From an uncultured Chloroflexota bacterium (GTDB lineage: Bacteria; Chloroflexota; Dehalococcoidia; Lucifugimonadales; CAJWER01): a stretch of 16,046 nucleotides of DNA. Position numbers and translations under genes: made by a program. Of this stretch, positions 1-7,714 are shown piece by piece; within the stretch, counting starts at the first letter, position 1, and the number at the start of each line of letters is the position of its first letter. Under the pieces are notes generated by a model. That model was not told the DNA's origin. It saw only the letters and a program-made list of their open reading frames with translations, and did no database searches. The DNA lies in contig CAJWER010000042.1 of assembly GCA_913030785.1 (NCBI GenBank), positions 1 to 16,046 of the forward strand, given 5' to 3'.

Positions 1-1516
1 AGTAGGCCTCGGGCCGCTCCGGATCGCCAAAATTCAAACAGTCGGTCAGCGCGACCGGCTCCGCACCCACAACCGCGACATTACGACACGCCTCTGCCAC
101 AGCGATCATCCCCCCGACATGCGGGTCCAGGAAGCAATATCGTCCGTTGCCATCAGTGCTCATCGCCAAGCCACGCTTCGACTCCTTGATCCTGAGCACT
201 GCCGCATCACCACCAGGGCCGATCACAGTGTTAGTCATGACCTGGTGGTCGTACTGCCTGTAGACCGACTCCTTACTGGCGATATTCGGCGACGCAAGTA
301 GCCTCAAAAGCACCGCATCCGCCGTCTCGTCGGGAAAAGGCAAACCGGCAAGATCGTACGCCTGCAGTGCGTCAAGCCCTTCCGGCTTCACACCTTCCAG
401 ACGGTAGAGTGGCGCGTCAACGAGAACGTCCACAGGCAGGTCGCCCCCGGCTTCTTCGCCGTCGCTAATTACCGCTCTGCCGGTATCGGTGGCGCGCCCA
501 ATGACAGTCGAGGTCAGACCCCATTTGTCGAAGATGTCCTTGATCGGGCCGACATGCTCCGATTCGATCACAACGAGCATGCGCTCCTGAGACTCCGACA
601 GCATCACCTCATAGGGAGTCATTCCGGCATCGCGACGTGGCACCAGCGACACGTCGATTTCCAGGCCGCTGCCGCCACTTGAGGCAACTTCGAGCGCGGC
701 AGAAGTGAGTCCGGCGGCGCCCAAGTCCTGCAGCCCTGTCAAGCGGCCCGTGGCTACGGCCTCCAAGCAGGCCTCAATAAGCACCTTCTCAAGGAACGGA
801 TTCGAGGCCTGCACCGTAGGCCGTAGCTCCCGCTCCTCCTCGAAAGTTCGCGATGCCAGGCCGGACGCACCGTGGATGCCGTCGCGACCCGTGTCCGCGC
901 CCACCAGCATCAGCAACGACCCCGGTCCGCCCGTCGTGGCTCGAACCAGGGAATCCTTCTCGAGGATACCAACACACATGGCATTGACCAGCGGGTTACC
1001 GGAGTAGCTCTCCGAAAAACAGACCTCTCCCCCAACATCGGGGATACCAATGCAGTTGCCGTAGGCCGAAATGCCTGAGACAACTCCGTTGAACAGATAG
1101 CGATTGCCAGGATCGGACAGCGGGCCGAAACGCAGTGAATTCATCAGGGCAATTGGCCTCGCGCCCATCGCCAGGATGTCACGCACAATACCACCCACAC
1201 CCGTGGCCGCTCCTTCGTAGGGCTCTATCGCCGAAGGATGGTTGTGTGACTCGATCTTAAAAACGACCGCAAGCCCTTCGCCGATATCGACGACACCGGC
1301 GTTCTCCTCGCCCGGATTGACCAGCAGCCTGGGACTCTTGGCGGCAAATAGCCTGAGTAGCGGTTTTGAGTGCTGGTAGCCGCAGTGCTCGCTCCACAGC
1401 GAACCGAACAGCCCCAGCTCCAACGCATTGGGCTCGCGCCCGATCCGGTCCACTATGGCCTCGTACTCGGCCTCCGTGAGGGCCAGCTCATCCAGCGCCT
1501 GCTTCAACGCGGTCAT
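1..1516 (-). CDS. purL: Phosphoribosylformylglycinamidine synthase, large subunit (partial, C-terminus off the left edge)
   Basis: PurL makes FGAM from FGAR, ATP and glutamine-derived ammonia, the fourth step of de novo purine synthesis in the cytoplasm. The 505 codons in the window read in one frame without interruption from the ATG at 1516. Visible signatures are the WSEHC motif (residues 41-45), the ESHNHPS segment (89-95) that includes the catalytic-type histidine, and near the window edge the start of the second half with a DPHVGG segment and a LTDCLNFGDP motif. The N-terminus begins directly with the short linker region, so this is the bacterial small PurL (usually about 740 residues) that works with separate PurQ and PurS. 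An AGGTAG ribosome site lies just upstream of the ATG. purQ lies upstream in the same direction, separated from it by a broken secreted-protein gene; purS is not seen here. Confidence 0.95.
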   Translation of the reverse strand, partial: MTALKQALDELALTEAEYEAIVDRIGREPNALELGLFGSLWSEHCGYQHSKPLLRLFAAKSPRLLVNPGEENAGVVDIGEGLAVVFKIESHNHPSAIEPYEGAATGVGGIVRDILAMGARPIALMNSLRFGPLSDPGNRYLFNGVVSGISAYGNCIGIPDVGGEVCFSESYSGNPLVNAMCVGILEKDSLVRATTGGPGSLLMLVGADTGRDGIHGASGLASRTFEEERELRPTVQASNPFLEKVLIEACLEAVATGRLTGLQDLGAAGLTSAALEVASSGGSGLEIDVSLVPRRDAGMTPYEVMLSESQERMLVVIESEHVGPIKDIFDKWGLTSTVIGRATDTGRAVISDGEEAGGDLPVDVLVDAPLYRLEGVKPEGLDALQAYDLAGLPFPDETADAVLLRLLASPNIASKESVYRQYDHQVMTNTVIGPGGDAAVLRIKESKRGLAMSTDGNGRYCFLDPHVGGMIAVAEACRNVAVVGAEPVALTDCLNFGDPERPEAY

Positions 1517-1605
1517 AATCTACCTACTTTAAGGGACAGGTGGTTTAGCAATATGATCCCTAAAACTCATGGTAACTGGTGTCCGAACTCCGATTCGCTG
1601 CCCGA

Positions 1606-2064
1606 TCACTCAATATTCGCGGACAGGCCAAGCCATCTCCTGTCCGATGTGTCAAGCGAGAACAGGGGTCCGTAAAGCATCACAATTCCAGACTCGTCCA
1701 CTGGCAATTGCACACAAACATTGCCTTCGACGCTCCCTCCTAGGAATAATTTGGCATCGAGCTGGTCTGGGATCAGACCGCATGAGTGATCAAAGACGCC
1801 GTAGAGGACAGACGAAGCGACCAAACGGAAATCTGACTCGCTGGCAGATTGCTCATCTGTTATGCTGCCGCCAATGTTTTGAACACGAACCCTGACCATG
1901 ACATCGCACCATCTAGGGGCAGGAGGTTCGTTAAAGAAGAATTCCGCTTGCACCACCTCCCAGGCGTCTAGATTGGCGGACAGGACCGCGATGCTCAAGC
2001 CGTCGGCGGTCGTGACCGACAGCCCTGGAACAACCAGGTTGCCGGGGGTAAACCCCGGTAGCAC
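1606..2064 (-). CDS. Secreted DUF4352-type protein, main body (frameshifted from its signal peptide)
   Basis: The 152-residue frame opens at a GTG but the same frame is open back to about 2121 and reads a Ser/Thr/Pro linker (SSPKDTPSPTPVLPG) before it, so the GTG is probably not the true start. The body has the look of a DUF4352/telokin-like immunoprotective domain: alternating beta-strand segments, a VRVRVQNIGG strand, two CG/VC cysteines likely forming a disulphide, a 'SSVLYGVFDHSCGLIPDQL' segment and a terminal RRWLGL strand. Such domains sit in exported lipoproteins of unknown function. The matching signal peptide lies immediately upstream in another frame (1995-2231). It sits between purQ and purL in the same direction, with no evident connection to purine synthesis. 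The domain call rests on pattern memory; the exact function is unknown. Confidence 0.6.
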   Translation of the reverse strand: MLPGFTPGNLVVPGLSVTTADGLSIAVLSANLDAWEVVQAEFFFNEPPAPRWCDVMVRVRVQNIGGSITDEQSASESDFRLVASSVLYGVFDHSCGLIPDQLDAKLFLGGSVEGNVCVQLPVDESGIVMLYGPLFSLDTSDRRWLGLSANIE

Positions 2065-2231
2065 TGGTGTTGGTGACGGAGTGTCTTTCGGCGAAGACTG
2101 ATCCGCGCCAGAGCAACCGTCTTAGCGTCGCCATCAGGTGGCCCATCATCCGTCTTTGGCTCTGGCAATGGTCCGGTATCCGCGTACGCGGCCACGATCA
2201 GGAGAGCCACAAGCAGTGCACCTAGCCTCAT
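1995..2231 (-). pseudogene. Signal-peptide end of the DUF4352-type gene, out of frame with its body
   Basis: This 78-codon frame begins MRLGALLVALLIVAAYA followed by DTGPLPEPKTDD, a good Sec signal peptide with an AYA cleavage site and a Pro/Asp-rich linker. After about residue 40 it turns into arginine-rich, non-protein-like sequence, exactly where the neighbouring frame begins its Ser/Thr/Pro linker (the stop closing that other frame upstream is the TAA at 2122-2124). One frameshift between about 2121 and 2064 would join the two into a protein of about 208 residues. An AGGAG lies 10 nt before the ATG, and the gene starts 54 nt after purQ ends. In the second frame a GCSGAD segment resembles a lipobox cysteine but no start codon precedes it, so lipoprotein status is uncertain. 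Confidence 0.55.
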
Positions 2232-2284
2232 CTCACTTTGACTCCTAGCTCCGTATCATCGTGGACAACCCCGTCGACCGGTGG

Positions 2285-2992
2285 CTACCGAGCAGCGACT
2301 CCAGGAATCGCCGTAGCCAGCAACGACTCGAAGATAGCCCGGCCATCCACGCCGCCTACTAGCGACTCGCAACATCGCTCCGGGTGCGGCATCATTCCCA
2401 TCACGTTACGGCCCTCGTTGGTAATGCCAGCGATATTGTTCAACGAACCGTTCGGGTTCGCCGCGTCGGTTATCTCACCGCTCTCGGAGCAGTACCGAAA
2501 CAAAACGCGGTCATCCCGTTCGAGCAACGCGATGGTGTCGGGGTCGGCGAAATAGTTGCCCTCGCCATGTGATATCGGCACACGCAACACCTGCCCCTCG
2601 GCGGCTGCGTTGGTGAAGGGGGACGCGGAAGACTCTACACGGAGGTTCGTCCACTGGCAGCGGAACTGCAGGTGGACGTTTCGCATCAGCACTCCTGGGA
2701 GCAAGCCGGCCTCGCAGAGCACCTGGAAACCGTTGCAAATGCCGATCACCAGCCCGCCTTCAGCGGCGAATTTCTCCACCGACCGCATCACAGGCGAAAA
2801 GCGTGCGAGCGCACCACACCTCAGATAGTCGCCGTACGAAAACCCGCCCGGGAGCACGATGCAGTCGTAGCCGGACAGGTCGGTGTCCTTGTGCCAAACG
2901 TACTCCACAGGCTGATGCAACACGTTCTGGAGGACATGGTGGCAGTCGGTGTCGCTCCATGTCCCGGGGAAAACGACAACGCCAAATCTCAC
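2285..2992 (-). CDS. purQ: Phosphoribosylformylglycinamidine synthase, glutaminase subunit
   Basis: PurQ hydrolyses glutamine and channels ammonia to PurL in FGAM synthesis. The 235-residue product is a complete class I (triad) glutamine amidotransferase: LPGGFSYGDYLRCGA near residues 47-61, the nucleophile elbow GICNGFQ with Cys86, and the MMPHPER segment with His203 and Glu205 completing the triad. Length is normal for bacterial PurQ. The start is a GTG at 2992 with a GGAAGG about 10 nt upstream. It lies 58 nt after yqeY and probably shares the transcript from the promoter upstream of yqeY. The next gene, a broken secreted-protein gene, separates it from purL. No purS is found on either side, though the small PurL/PurQ complex normally needs PurS. 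Confidence 0.95.
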   Translation of the reverse strand: MRFGVVVFPGTWSDTDCHHVLQNVLHQPVEYVWHKDTDLSGYDCIVLPGGFSYGDYLRCGALARFSPVMRSVEKFAAEGGLVIGICNGFQVLCEAGLLPGVLMRNVHLQFRCQWTNLRVESSASPFTNAAAEGQVLRVPISHGEGNYFADPDTIALLERDDRVLFRYCSESGEITDAANPNGSLNNIAGITNEGRNVMGMMPHPERCCESLVGGVDGRAIFESLLATAIPGVAAR

Positions 2993-3050
2993 TGGGGGTT
3001 TCCTTCCGCCCGAGGGGGAAGGTCCGAATGAGGACTCGTGTCGAACGCCA

Positions 3051-3503
3051 TCACTCGGCCGATCTCAGCAACTCCTGAACAATGAGACTGACAGCTCGAC
3101 CGTCGGCCTTGCCTTTGACGTCCGGCATCAACCGGCTCATCACCTTGCCCATGTCCTTAGGCCCCGACGCGCCTGTCTCCTCGACTGCCGCGTGGACAAG
3201 GGCGGATATCTCCTCTTCGGTGAGCTGGGTTGGCAGATACTCGCCAATGATGGCAAGCTGCGTCTCCTCCTTCTCCACCAGGTCGATGCGCTCGGCCTCT
3301 TTGAATATCTCAATGGAGTCGCGACGCTGAAGAGCCTGCTTGCTCAGAACCGCAATCACTCCTTCGTCATCCAGATCACCCTGGCTGGCGATCTCCTGAT
3401 TGTGGATGGCTGAACGCAGAAAACGAATAACATCGCGGCGCGCGGTATCACCCGAGCGCATCGAATCCTTGAGGTCCTGTTGAAGCTTTTCCTGGAGTGT
3501 CAT
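3051..3503 (-). CDS. yqeY: GatB/YqeY domain protein
   Basis: The 150-residue product matches the YqeY family along its full length: MTLQEKLQQDLKDSMRSGD at the N-terminus, an RFLRSAIHNQEI helix, a KEEIF-like 'DSIEIFKEAERIDLVEKEETQLAIIGEYLP' core, and the C-terminal GKVMSRLMPDVKGKADG tail-domain loop that resembles the tRNA-contacting tail of GatB. Family members are thought to act around tRNA or amidotransferase biology, but the cellular role is not settled. The ATG at 3503 is preceded by no convincing Shine-Dalgarno sequence, consistent with the short leader (about 20 nt) predicted from the promoter at 3529-3558. It is the first gene of the transcript that continues into purQ and purL. Confidence 0.9.
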   Translation of the reverse strand: MTLQEKLQQDLKDSMRSGDTARRDVIRFLRSAIHNQEIASQGDLDDEGVIAVLSKQALQRRDSIEIFKEAERIDLVEKEETQLAIIGEYLPTQLTEEEISALVHAAVEETGASGPKDMGKVMSRLMPDVKGKADGRAVSLIVQELLRSAE

Positions 3504-3528
3504 TTGTGTAGGTAAAACCAGCCTTTGG

Positions 3529-3558
3529 AGTATAGGATTGCCCCTCTCGGGGTGTCAA
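3529..3558 (-). promoter_or_regulatory. Strong sigma70-type promoter for yqeY-purQ-purL
   Basis: Read on the minus strand there is a perfect TTGACA (3553-3558) and a TATACT (3529-3534) separated by 18 nt. The spacer starts with CCCCGAGAGGGG (3541-3552), a perfect 4-4-4 hairpin that could be an operator, or part of the end of the upstream gene's transcript, whose stop codon is only a few bases away (3565). The predicted start lies near 3522, giving a leader of about 20 nt before the yqeY ATG. Confidence 0.7.
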
Positions 3559-3564
3559 GGACGA

Positions 3565-4320
3565 TCATGCCTCGGCAACCCCTGCCTTCGACACGAACAG
3601 GGAGCCAAGCCCCGGCGCGTCCTGCCGTGCCCCGGCCAGGCCGAGCAGGTGCCACACCGTCGCCTGGAGCGCGGTCACAACCGGCTTGCCCGTGCGGCGC
3701 TCCATCTCGTCGAGCACCGTCGCCGTCCTCATACCGGTGCAAGACACGAAGATACCGTCAGCATCCGGACGATCGGCCTGGTCAACGACGATGTCCATTA
3801 TCTCTTCTGGGGGCAGATCCTCGATGCCTTCGATCTTGTTGAGCCCTGTCATGGCCGCGACCTGAAACCCGCTGTCCTCCAAGAAGTGACTCAGGTGCTC
3901 GTTGAGGGCATCGATGTGGGGAGACAGCACCGCAACTCGCTTCACTCCCATCTGCCGAAGAGCCACCACCATTGCAGTAGAGGTCGTCGTCGCCGGCAGA
4001 CCGGTGGTCTGGGCCATCCGCGCCCCTATCTCGATGTCTCCGCCAACGCCCCTGACATAGCTGGCACTGGTGCATCCATAGCCCGTGGAAGACACACCTG
4101 AGGGAAGCAACTCCGCCGCGACCTGCGCAATATTGTGATTGAGTGCCAACTCAGCGACCCGCTCCACAGTAATCCCTTCCGGCCCGGGCTCACTGTCTCC
4201 GGGCACCGGACCTGCCATGTGCAGCGACACGCCCTCAGGCACAAAACGCTGCGTCTCCGCCAGGTCCTCCGGGGTAACAGCCCCCGGCCATACGATTCCT
4301 ATTGCACGGCCTGCTATCAT
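3565..4320 (-). CDS. Maleate isomerase / arylmalonate decarboxylase family enzyme (Asp/Glu racemase superfamily)
   Basis: The 251-residue product has the Asp/Glu racemase-superfamily layout with two catalytic-type cysteines in pseudo-symmetric halves: Cys83 in STGYGCTSASY and Cys194 in FVSCTGMRT. Further family marks are the TTTSTA segment (111-116), the VAVLSPHIDALNEH strand-loop (129-142) and the GKPVVTALQATVWHLL helix near the C-terminus. Maleate cis-trans isomerases and arylmalonate decarboxylases share this pattern; the substrate cannot be told. I chose the ATG at 4320 because a GGAG lies about 7 nt upstream; an in-frame start at 4380 would add 20 residues unlike the family. It is downstream of an M24-type hydrolase in the same direction, 134 nt away, so the pair may form a small catabolic module. 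Confidence 0.82.
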   Translation of the reverse strand: MIAGRAIGIVWPGAVTPEDLAETQRFVPEGVSLHMAGPVPGDSEPGPEGITVERVAELALNHNIAQVAAELLPSGVSSTGYGCTSASYVRGVGGDIEIGARMAQTTGLPATTTSTAMVVALRQMGVKRVAVLSPHIDALNEHLSHFLEDSGFQVAAMTGLNKIEGIEDLPPEEIMDIVVDQADRPDADGIFVSCTGMRTATVLDEMERRTGKPVVTALQATVWHLLGLAGARQDAPGLGSLFVSKAGVAEA

Positions 4321-4400
4321 CACCGGCTCCTTTCGGTCCACATCCCAGTGTCCAATCGGATGTTTCGACAAGATCACCATGAACGGGATGGGCCTTTCCC

Positions 4401-4426
4401 CCGCTCACGCTGAGCCCGTCGAAGGG
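4401..4426. repeat. Intergenic REP-like element (copy 1)
   Basis: The gap between the M24 and racemase-family genes contains CCGCTCACGCTGAGC followed by CCGTCGAAGGG. This resembles a short motif of the form CCTTCGACnnGCTCAGnGTGAGCGG that I recall as common between genes in many environmental bacterial genomes. A related but diverged copy occurs at 11893-11919. Function unknown; identification is from memory of the motif. Confidence 0.45.
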
Positions 4427-4454
4427 CCTCTTCCATCTCTAGAGCCGCACGGGG

Positions 4455-5666
4455 CTACCGTATAAACAGTCTGCGTTCCGTACTTGTCAGCACCTCGCAG
4501 CCGTCCTCAGTAACCACACTCGTCTCGCTGAAGGCCACACCGTACTCGCCCAACCGTCGGAACGCCACCGGATGGTGGAACACCATGCCAGGCTGCAGGA
4601 CCGTGTGGTCCCCCAGCGTGATAAAAGCCGTACCGTCCGCCCATGTCGGAGGGAAGTTGCAACCGACTGCATAGCCGAACACCCCGTGGAACACCAGGCC
4701 CGGCCCTGCGAGATCCATGCCCTCCCAGCCGGCCCTCGCAACCTCGTCGGACGTTATTCCAGGGCGTATTGCCTCAATAACTTTGTCCAGTGCGGACAGG
4801 CAGGCGCCCGCCATGCGAATAACCCCCGCGTCCGGATCACCGATGGAGATCGTCCGCATCGTCGGGGCAGTGTAGCGCTGGTAGCTCGCGCCCACTTCAA
4901 TCAGAATACTGTCGCCCTTGCGCAATGGCACCCGTTTGTGGGTCGAGTGGAGGATGCCGGAGCGCCTCCCGGACGTAACAATAGGCGACAGAGCCATGTA
5001 CTCGCTCCCGCCCTGGATCAATGCGAAACTCGCAGCCGCCGCGATGTCGTTGTCGGTCTTACCCTCTCCAGCGGCCTCGATCGCGGCCGCCGACCCAAGA
5101 TCGGTGATCGCAGCAGCCTTTCTCAGGTGCGCAATCTCCGCCGACGACTTCAAGATCCTTGCGGAGGGCACAAGCGCGGACCCATCTGCGAATTCGACTC
5201 CCGGCATCTGAGCGGCAAGAGAATCCTGGAATGCCACGGTGACCCCGATACTCTTCTTTTCGATAGCGATCCCGGCCTTGTCTAGCCCCTTGTCACGGAG
5301 CAGCGAAGCCAGGTACTGCTCGTGCGTAGCGCTCGCATCGAAGGTATGAACGTCGTCGATCCAGGTGTGCAGCAGCGCCGTCCCTGCCTCTGGCGGGTGG
5401 ACGACCAGCGTTGGCTCGCCGTCCAGCGGCAGTATAATACACTCGCCGCCGTACATCGAAAAGGACTGCAGGCCACAAAGATACAGGACGTTGGAGGGCT
5501 CCTTCACCAGCAGTACATCCACCCGCGCGGCTCGCATCGCCTCGCGAACGCGCTCGACTCGCCCTCGATACTCCCCCACAGAAAACGCCAGCTCTTGACG
5601 AAGCCCGGACAAGATATCCAGGCTAACGGGGCCTCCGTCCAGACTGCTGTGCAGTGCTACGGGCAT
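4455..5666 (-). CDS. M24 'pita-bread' family hydrolase (Xaa-Pro peptidase/creatinase-like), metal ligands largely lost
   Basis: The 403-residue protein has the two-domain architecture of aminopeptidase P, creatinase and ectoine hydrolase: a creatinase-type N-terminal domain (about 30-165, with REAMRAARVDVLLV) and a catalytic pita-bread domain (about 175-400). In the catalytic domain the usual first Asp ligand is Glu257 (LIEVGASYQRY), the second Asp is replaced around Pro268 (TAPTMRT), His327 is kept (FHGVFGYAVG), the Glu of the PGMVF-IEP motif is replaced (PGMVFHHPV, Pro366), and the last Glu (Glu381) remains. This argues against a dinuclear metallopeptidase and for a metal-independent relative such as creatinase or ectoine hydrolase. 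The start at 5666 follows CAGGAG with good spacing; an upstream in-frame ATG at 5756 would overlap gltX. It begins 28 nt after gltX. Confidence 0.8.
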   Translation of the reverse strand: MPVALHSSLDGGPVSLDILSGLRQELAFSVGEYRGRVERVREAMRAARVDVLLVKEPSNVLYLCGLQSFSMYGGECIILPLDGEPTLVVHPPEAGTALLHTWIDDVHTFDASATHEQYLASLLRDKGLDKAGIAIEKKSIGVTVAFQDSLAAQMPGVEFADGSALVPSARILKSSAEIAHLRKAAAITDLGSAAAIEAAGEGKTDNDIAAAASFALIQGGSEYMALSPIVTSGRRSGILHSTHKRVPLRKGDSILIEVGASYQRYTAPTMRTISIGDPDAGVIRMAGACLSALDKVIEAIRPGITSDEVARAGWEGMDLAGPGLVFHGVFGYAVGCNFPPTWADGTAFITLGDHTVLQPGMVFHHPVAFRRLGEYGVAFSETSVVTEDGCEVLTSTERRLFIR

Positions 5667-5694
5667 TGTCTCTTTCTCCTGTACTGGTGTTTGC

Positions 5695-7167
5695 CTAGAG
5701 CTGCTCCGTGGCAACCCTGACGGCGGACACGCTGCGATCGCGCCCGAGTATCTCAAGAGTCTCGAACAGCGGCGGCGCCACCTTCAATCCGGTCGTGGCG
5801 ATCCTGATGGAGCCCAGAAGCTGTCCAACCTTGATCCCCAGCTCCTCGGCCAAAGCGCGCAGAGCCGTCTCTATCGACTCCGTGTCGAAGGCCGGGAGAT
5901 CCTGCAACACCGCTAGTGCCCGATCGAGGGCAACCTTCGTATCGGGAACATCCATGCGCTTCTGGACCAGATCTTCAACCTCGTATCGGACCTGATCTGC
6001 GAAGAAAAACCGCACGAGGGGCGCAGCGTCGGCCAGCGTCTTGAGGCGCTCCTTGACCAGTGGCGCTATCTTCACGACAACCGCTCGGTCCGGTGACCCG
6101 GGGATGCCGTCAACCGGATAGCGTCCCCAGTACTCCAGCAGCGCATCCGCCAGATCCTCGTCACTCATCTCGCGGATGTAGTGGCCGTTCATCCAGGCCA
6201 GCTTTTCAGCATCGAACAGTGCGCCAGACCGAGACACGCGCTCCAGCGAAAAAGTTTTCGTGAGTTCCGCAGACGACATGATCTCGGTCTTATCGTCAAG
6301 AGACCAGCCCAGTAGGGTCAGGAAGTTCACCAGGGCCGGGGCGATGTAACCCTGTTCCCGATACTCCATGATCGACGTCGCGCCGTGGCGCTTGCTCAAC
6401 TTTGACCGATCGGGGGCCAGGATCACAGGCAAGTGGGCAAACACTGGTGGCTCCCACCCAAGTGCCTTGTAGATCTGCAGGTGGCGCGGGGCGCTCGGCA
6501 GCCACTCCTCCGCCCGCAGCACGTGGGTTATCTCCATCAGGTGGTCGTCCACCACATTGGCCAAATGGTATGTCGGGAATCCATCGCCCTTGAGCATGAC
6601 GAAGTCGTCCACCAGGCCATTTTCGAAGCTAACCTCACCGCGAACAATGTCATCGAGCCGGGTTTCTCCCTCCGAGGGCATGGCGAAACGCACGACAGAT
6701 GGCAACTCTGCCACCTCTCGTTCCCGGCGCTCGTCCTCGGACAGGCTTTTGCACAGGCGGTCGTATCCAATCTGTCCCTTGTCGCGCTGCTGCTGATTCC
6801 GCATTTCCGACAACCGCTCGGGCGTACAGTAGCAGCGGTAGGCCGCGCCATTTTCGATGAGTGTAGCTATTACATCGTGGTAGCGATCGAGCCGTTCCGA
6901 CTGGACATAGGGCGCATGGGGACCACCCACGTCGGGGCCTTCGTCCCATTCGATACCGAGCCACACCAGGGCATCGAGGAGTTCATCAATAGCGCCCTCA
7001 ACCTTGCGACCCTGATCGGTGTCTTCCACACGAATTACGAAGGCGCCGCCGCTCCCACGAGCCAGCAGCCAGTCGTAAATAGCCGTCCTGATATTGCCAA
7101 CATGAGGCCCGCCCGTCGGACTGGGCGCAAACCGAACCCGCACTCCATTACCCGTTCCAATAACCAT
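5695..7167 (-). CDS. gltX: Glutamyl-tRNA synthetase
   Basis: The 490-residue enzyme charges tRNA-Glu (and possibly tRNA-Gln, if non-discriminating) with glutamate. The class I nucleotide-binding signature is RFAPSPTGGPHVGN (12-25) and the KMSKS-equivalent is KLSKRHG (256-262). The EDTDQ segment (48-52), a CYC pair at 112-114 with Cys139 resembling an incomplete zinc site, and the HVLRAEEWLPS motif (215-225) are all typical. Start choice: ATG at 7167, six bases after a GGAGG; the in-frame start at 7194 would swallow that ribosome site. Length is normal. The M24 hydrolase follows after 28 nt, so both are probably on one transcript. Whether it is discriminating cannot be judged from the sequence alone. 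Confidence 0.96.
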   Translation of the reverse strand: MVIGTGNGVRVRFAPSPTGGPHVGNIRTAIYDWLLARGSGGAFVIRVEDTDQGRKVEGAIDELLDALVWLGIEWDEGPDVGGPHAPYVQSERLDRYHDVIATLIENGAAYRCYCTPERLSEMRNQQQRDKGQIGYDRLCKSLSEDERREREVAELPSVVRFAMPSEGETRLDDIVRGEVSFENGLVDDFVMLKGDGFPTYHLANVVDDHLMEITHVLRAEEWLPSAPRHLQIYKALGWEPPVFAHLPVILAPDRSKLSKRHGATSIMEYREQGYIAPALVNFLTLLGWSLDDKTEIMSSAELTKTFSLERVSRSGALFDAEKLAWMNGHYIREMSDEDLADALLEYWGRYPVDGIPGSPDRAVVVKIAPLVKERLKTLADAAPLVRFFFADQVRYEVEDLVQKRMDVPDTKVALDRALAVLQDLPAFDTESIETALRALAEELGIKVGQLLGSIRIATTGLKVAPPLFETLEILGRDRSVSAVRVATEQL

Positions 7168-7360
7168 GCAAAACCTCCGCCGCAATCTTACCACGACGCT
7201 GCACGCGCTTTAGGGGGGCGGAGGGGGTGCATCTAGAAACCGGGCACGCCGCGCAGGTGCAAACAGCGCCCTCGGGGTCTTTGGGGTCGTGGCGTTCGTT
7301 CCGACTGTGGTTCGATTTCACGAATCGACACCTCAAAACACTCCACATGCCCCGACCGAA

Positions 7361-7714
7361 CTAAAGCCCCTGTGCGGCGAGGTGCATGGCTTCGATCGTG
7401 CTCTGGGGTCCGTGCCCATCGCCATAGGCTGTGGTCCACCCTCCATCCACCACCTGGTTCCTGACGACCATCGGGAATACCACATCGAACACGTCATTGG
7501 CGCCCGGCCGAAACGCGGCATGCGCGATCGCCGTGACATCGGTGGCGTCTACCGCGTCCTTAGAGAAATCGCCGATCAACCTGCTGGCGCAGCCCCTGGC
7601 AATCTCTCGGTCAAGGTCCGTTTGTTCATCCAAACAACGGAAGATGTAGAGCCCCATCCAGTGGGTATGCAGGAAGACAGGAAATCCGTCCTCTTCCCAA
7701 TCACTTCTCAAAAA
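7361..7714 (-). pseudogene. C-terminal half of a squalene-cyclase/prenyltransferase-like toroid protein (after an in-frame TAA)
   Basis: This segment continues the reading frame of 7715-8122 after a single TAA (7715-7717), reading FLRSDWEEDGFPVFLHTHW and ending at a TAG. It carries repeats of the alpha/alpha-toroid type, ending in a QVVDGGWTTAYGDG motif, and clearly completes the repeat that begins before the stop (AAL-stop-FLRSDW matches the repeat pattern ALDFLR). A restart is possible at the TTG at 7709-7711 but no ribosome site precedes it. TAA is used as a normal stop elsewhere in the window, so a reassigned code is unlikely. Function is unknown; the fold occurs in triterpene cyclases, prenyltransferases and related proteins. 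Confidence 0.6.

Noticed and set aside
4572..5285. 237-codon plus-strand frame opposite the M24 gene
   Set aside because: Arg/His/Pro-rich shadow without family features.
6433..7236. 267-codon plus-strand frame opposite gltX
   Set aside because: gltX has complete class I synthetase motifs on the other strand; this frame is a shadow created by its codon bias.
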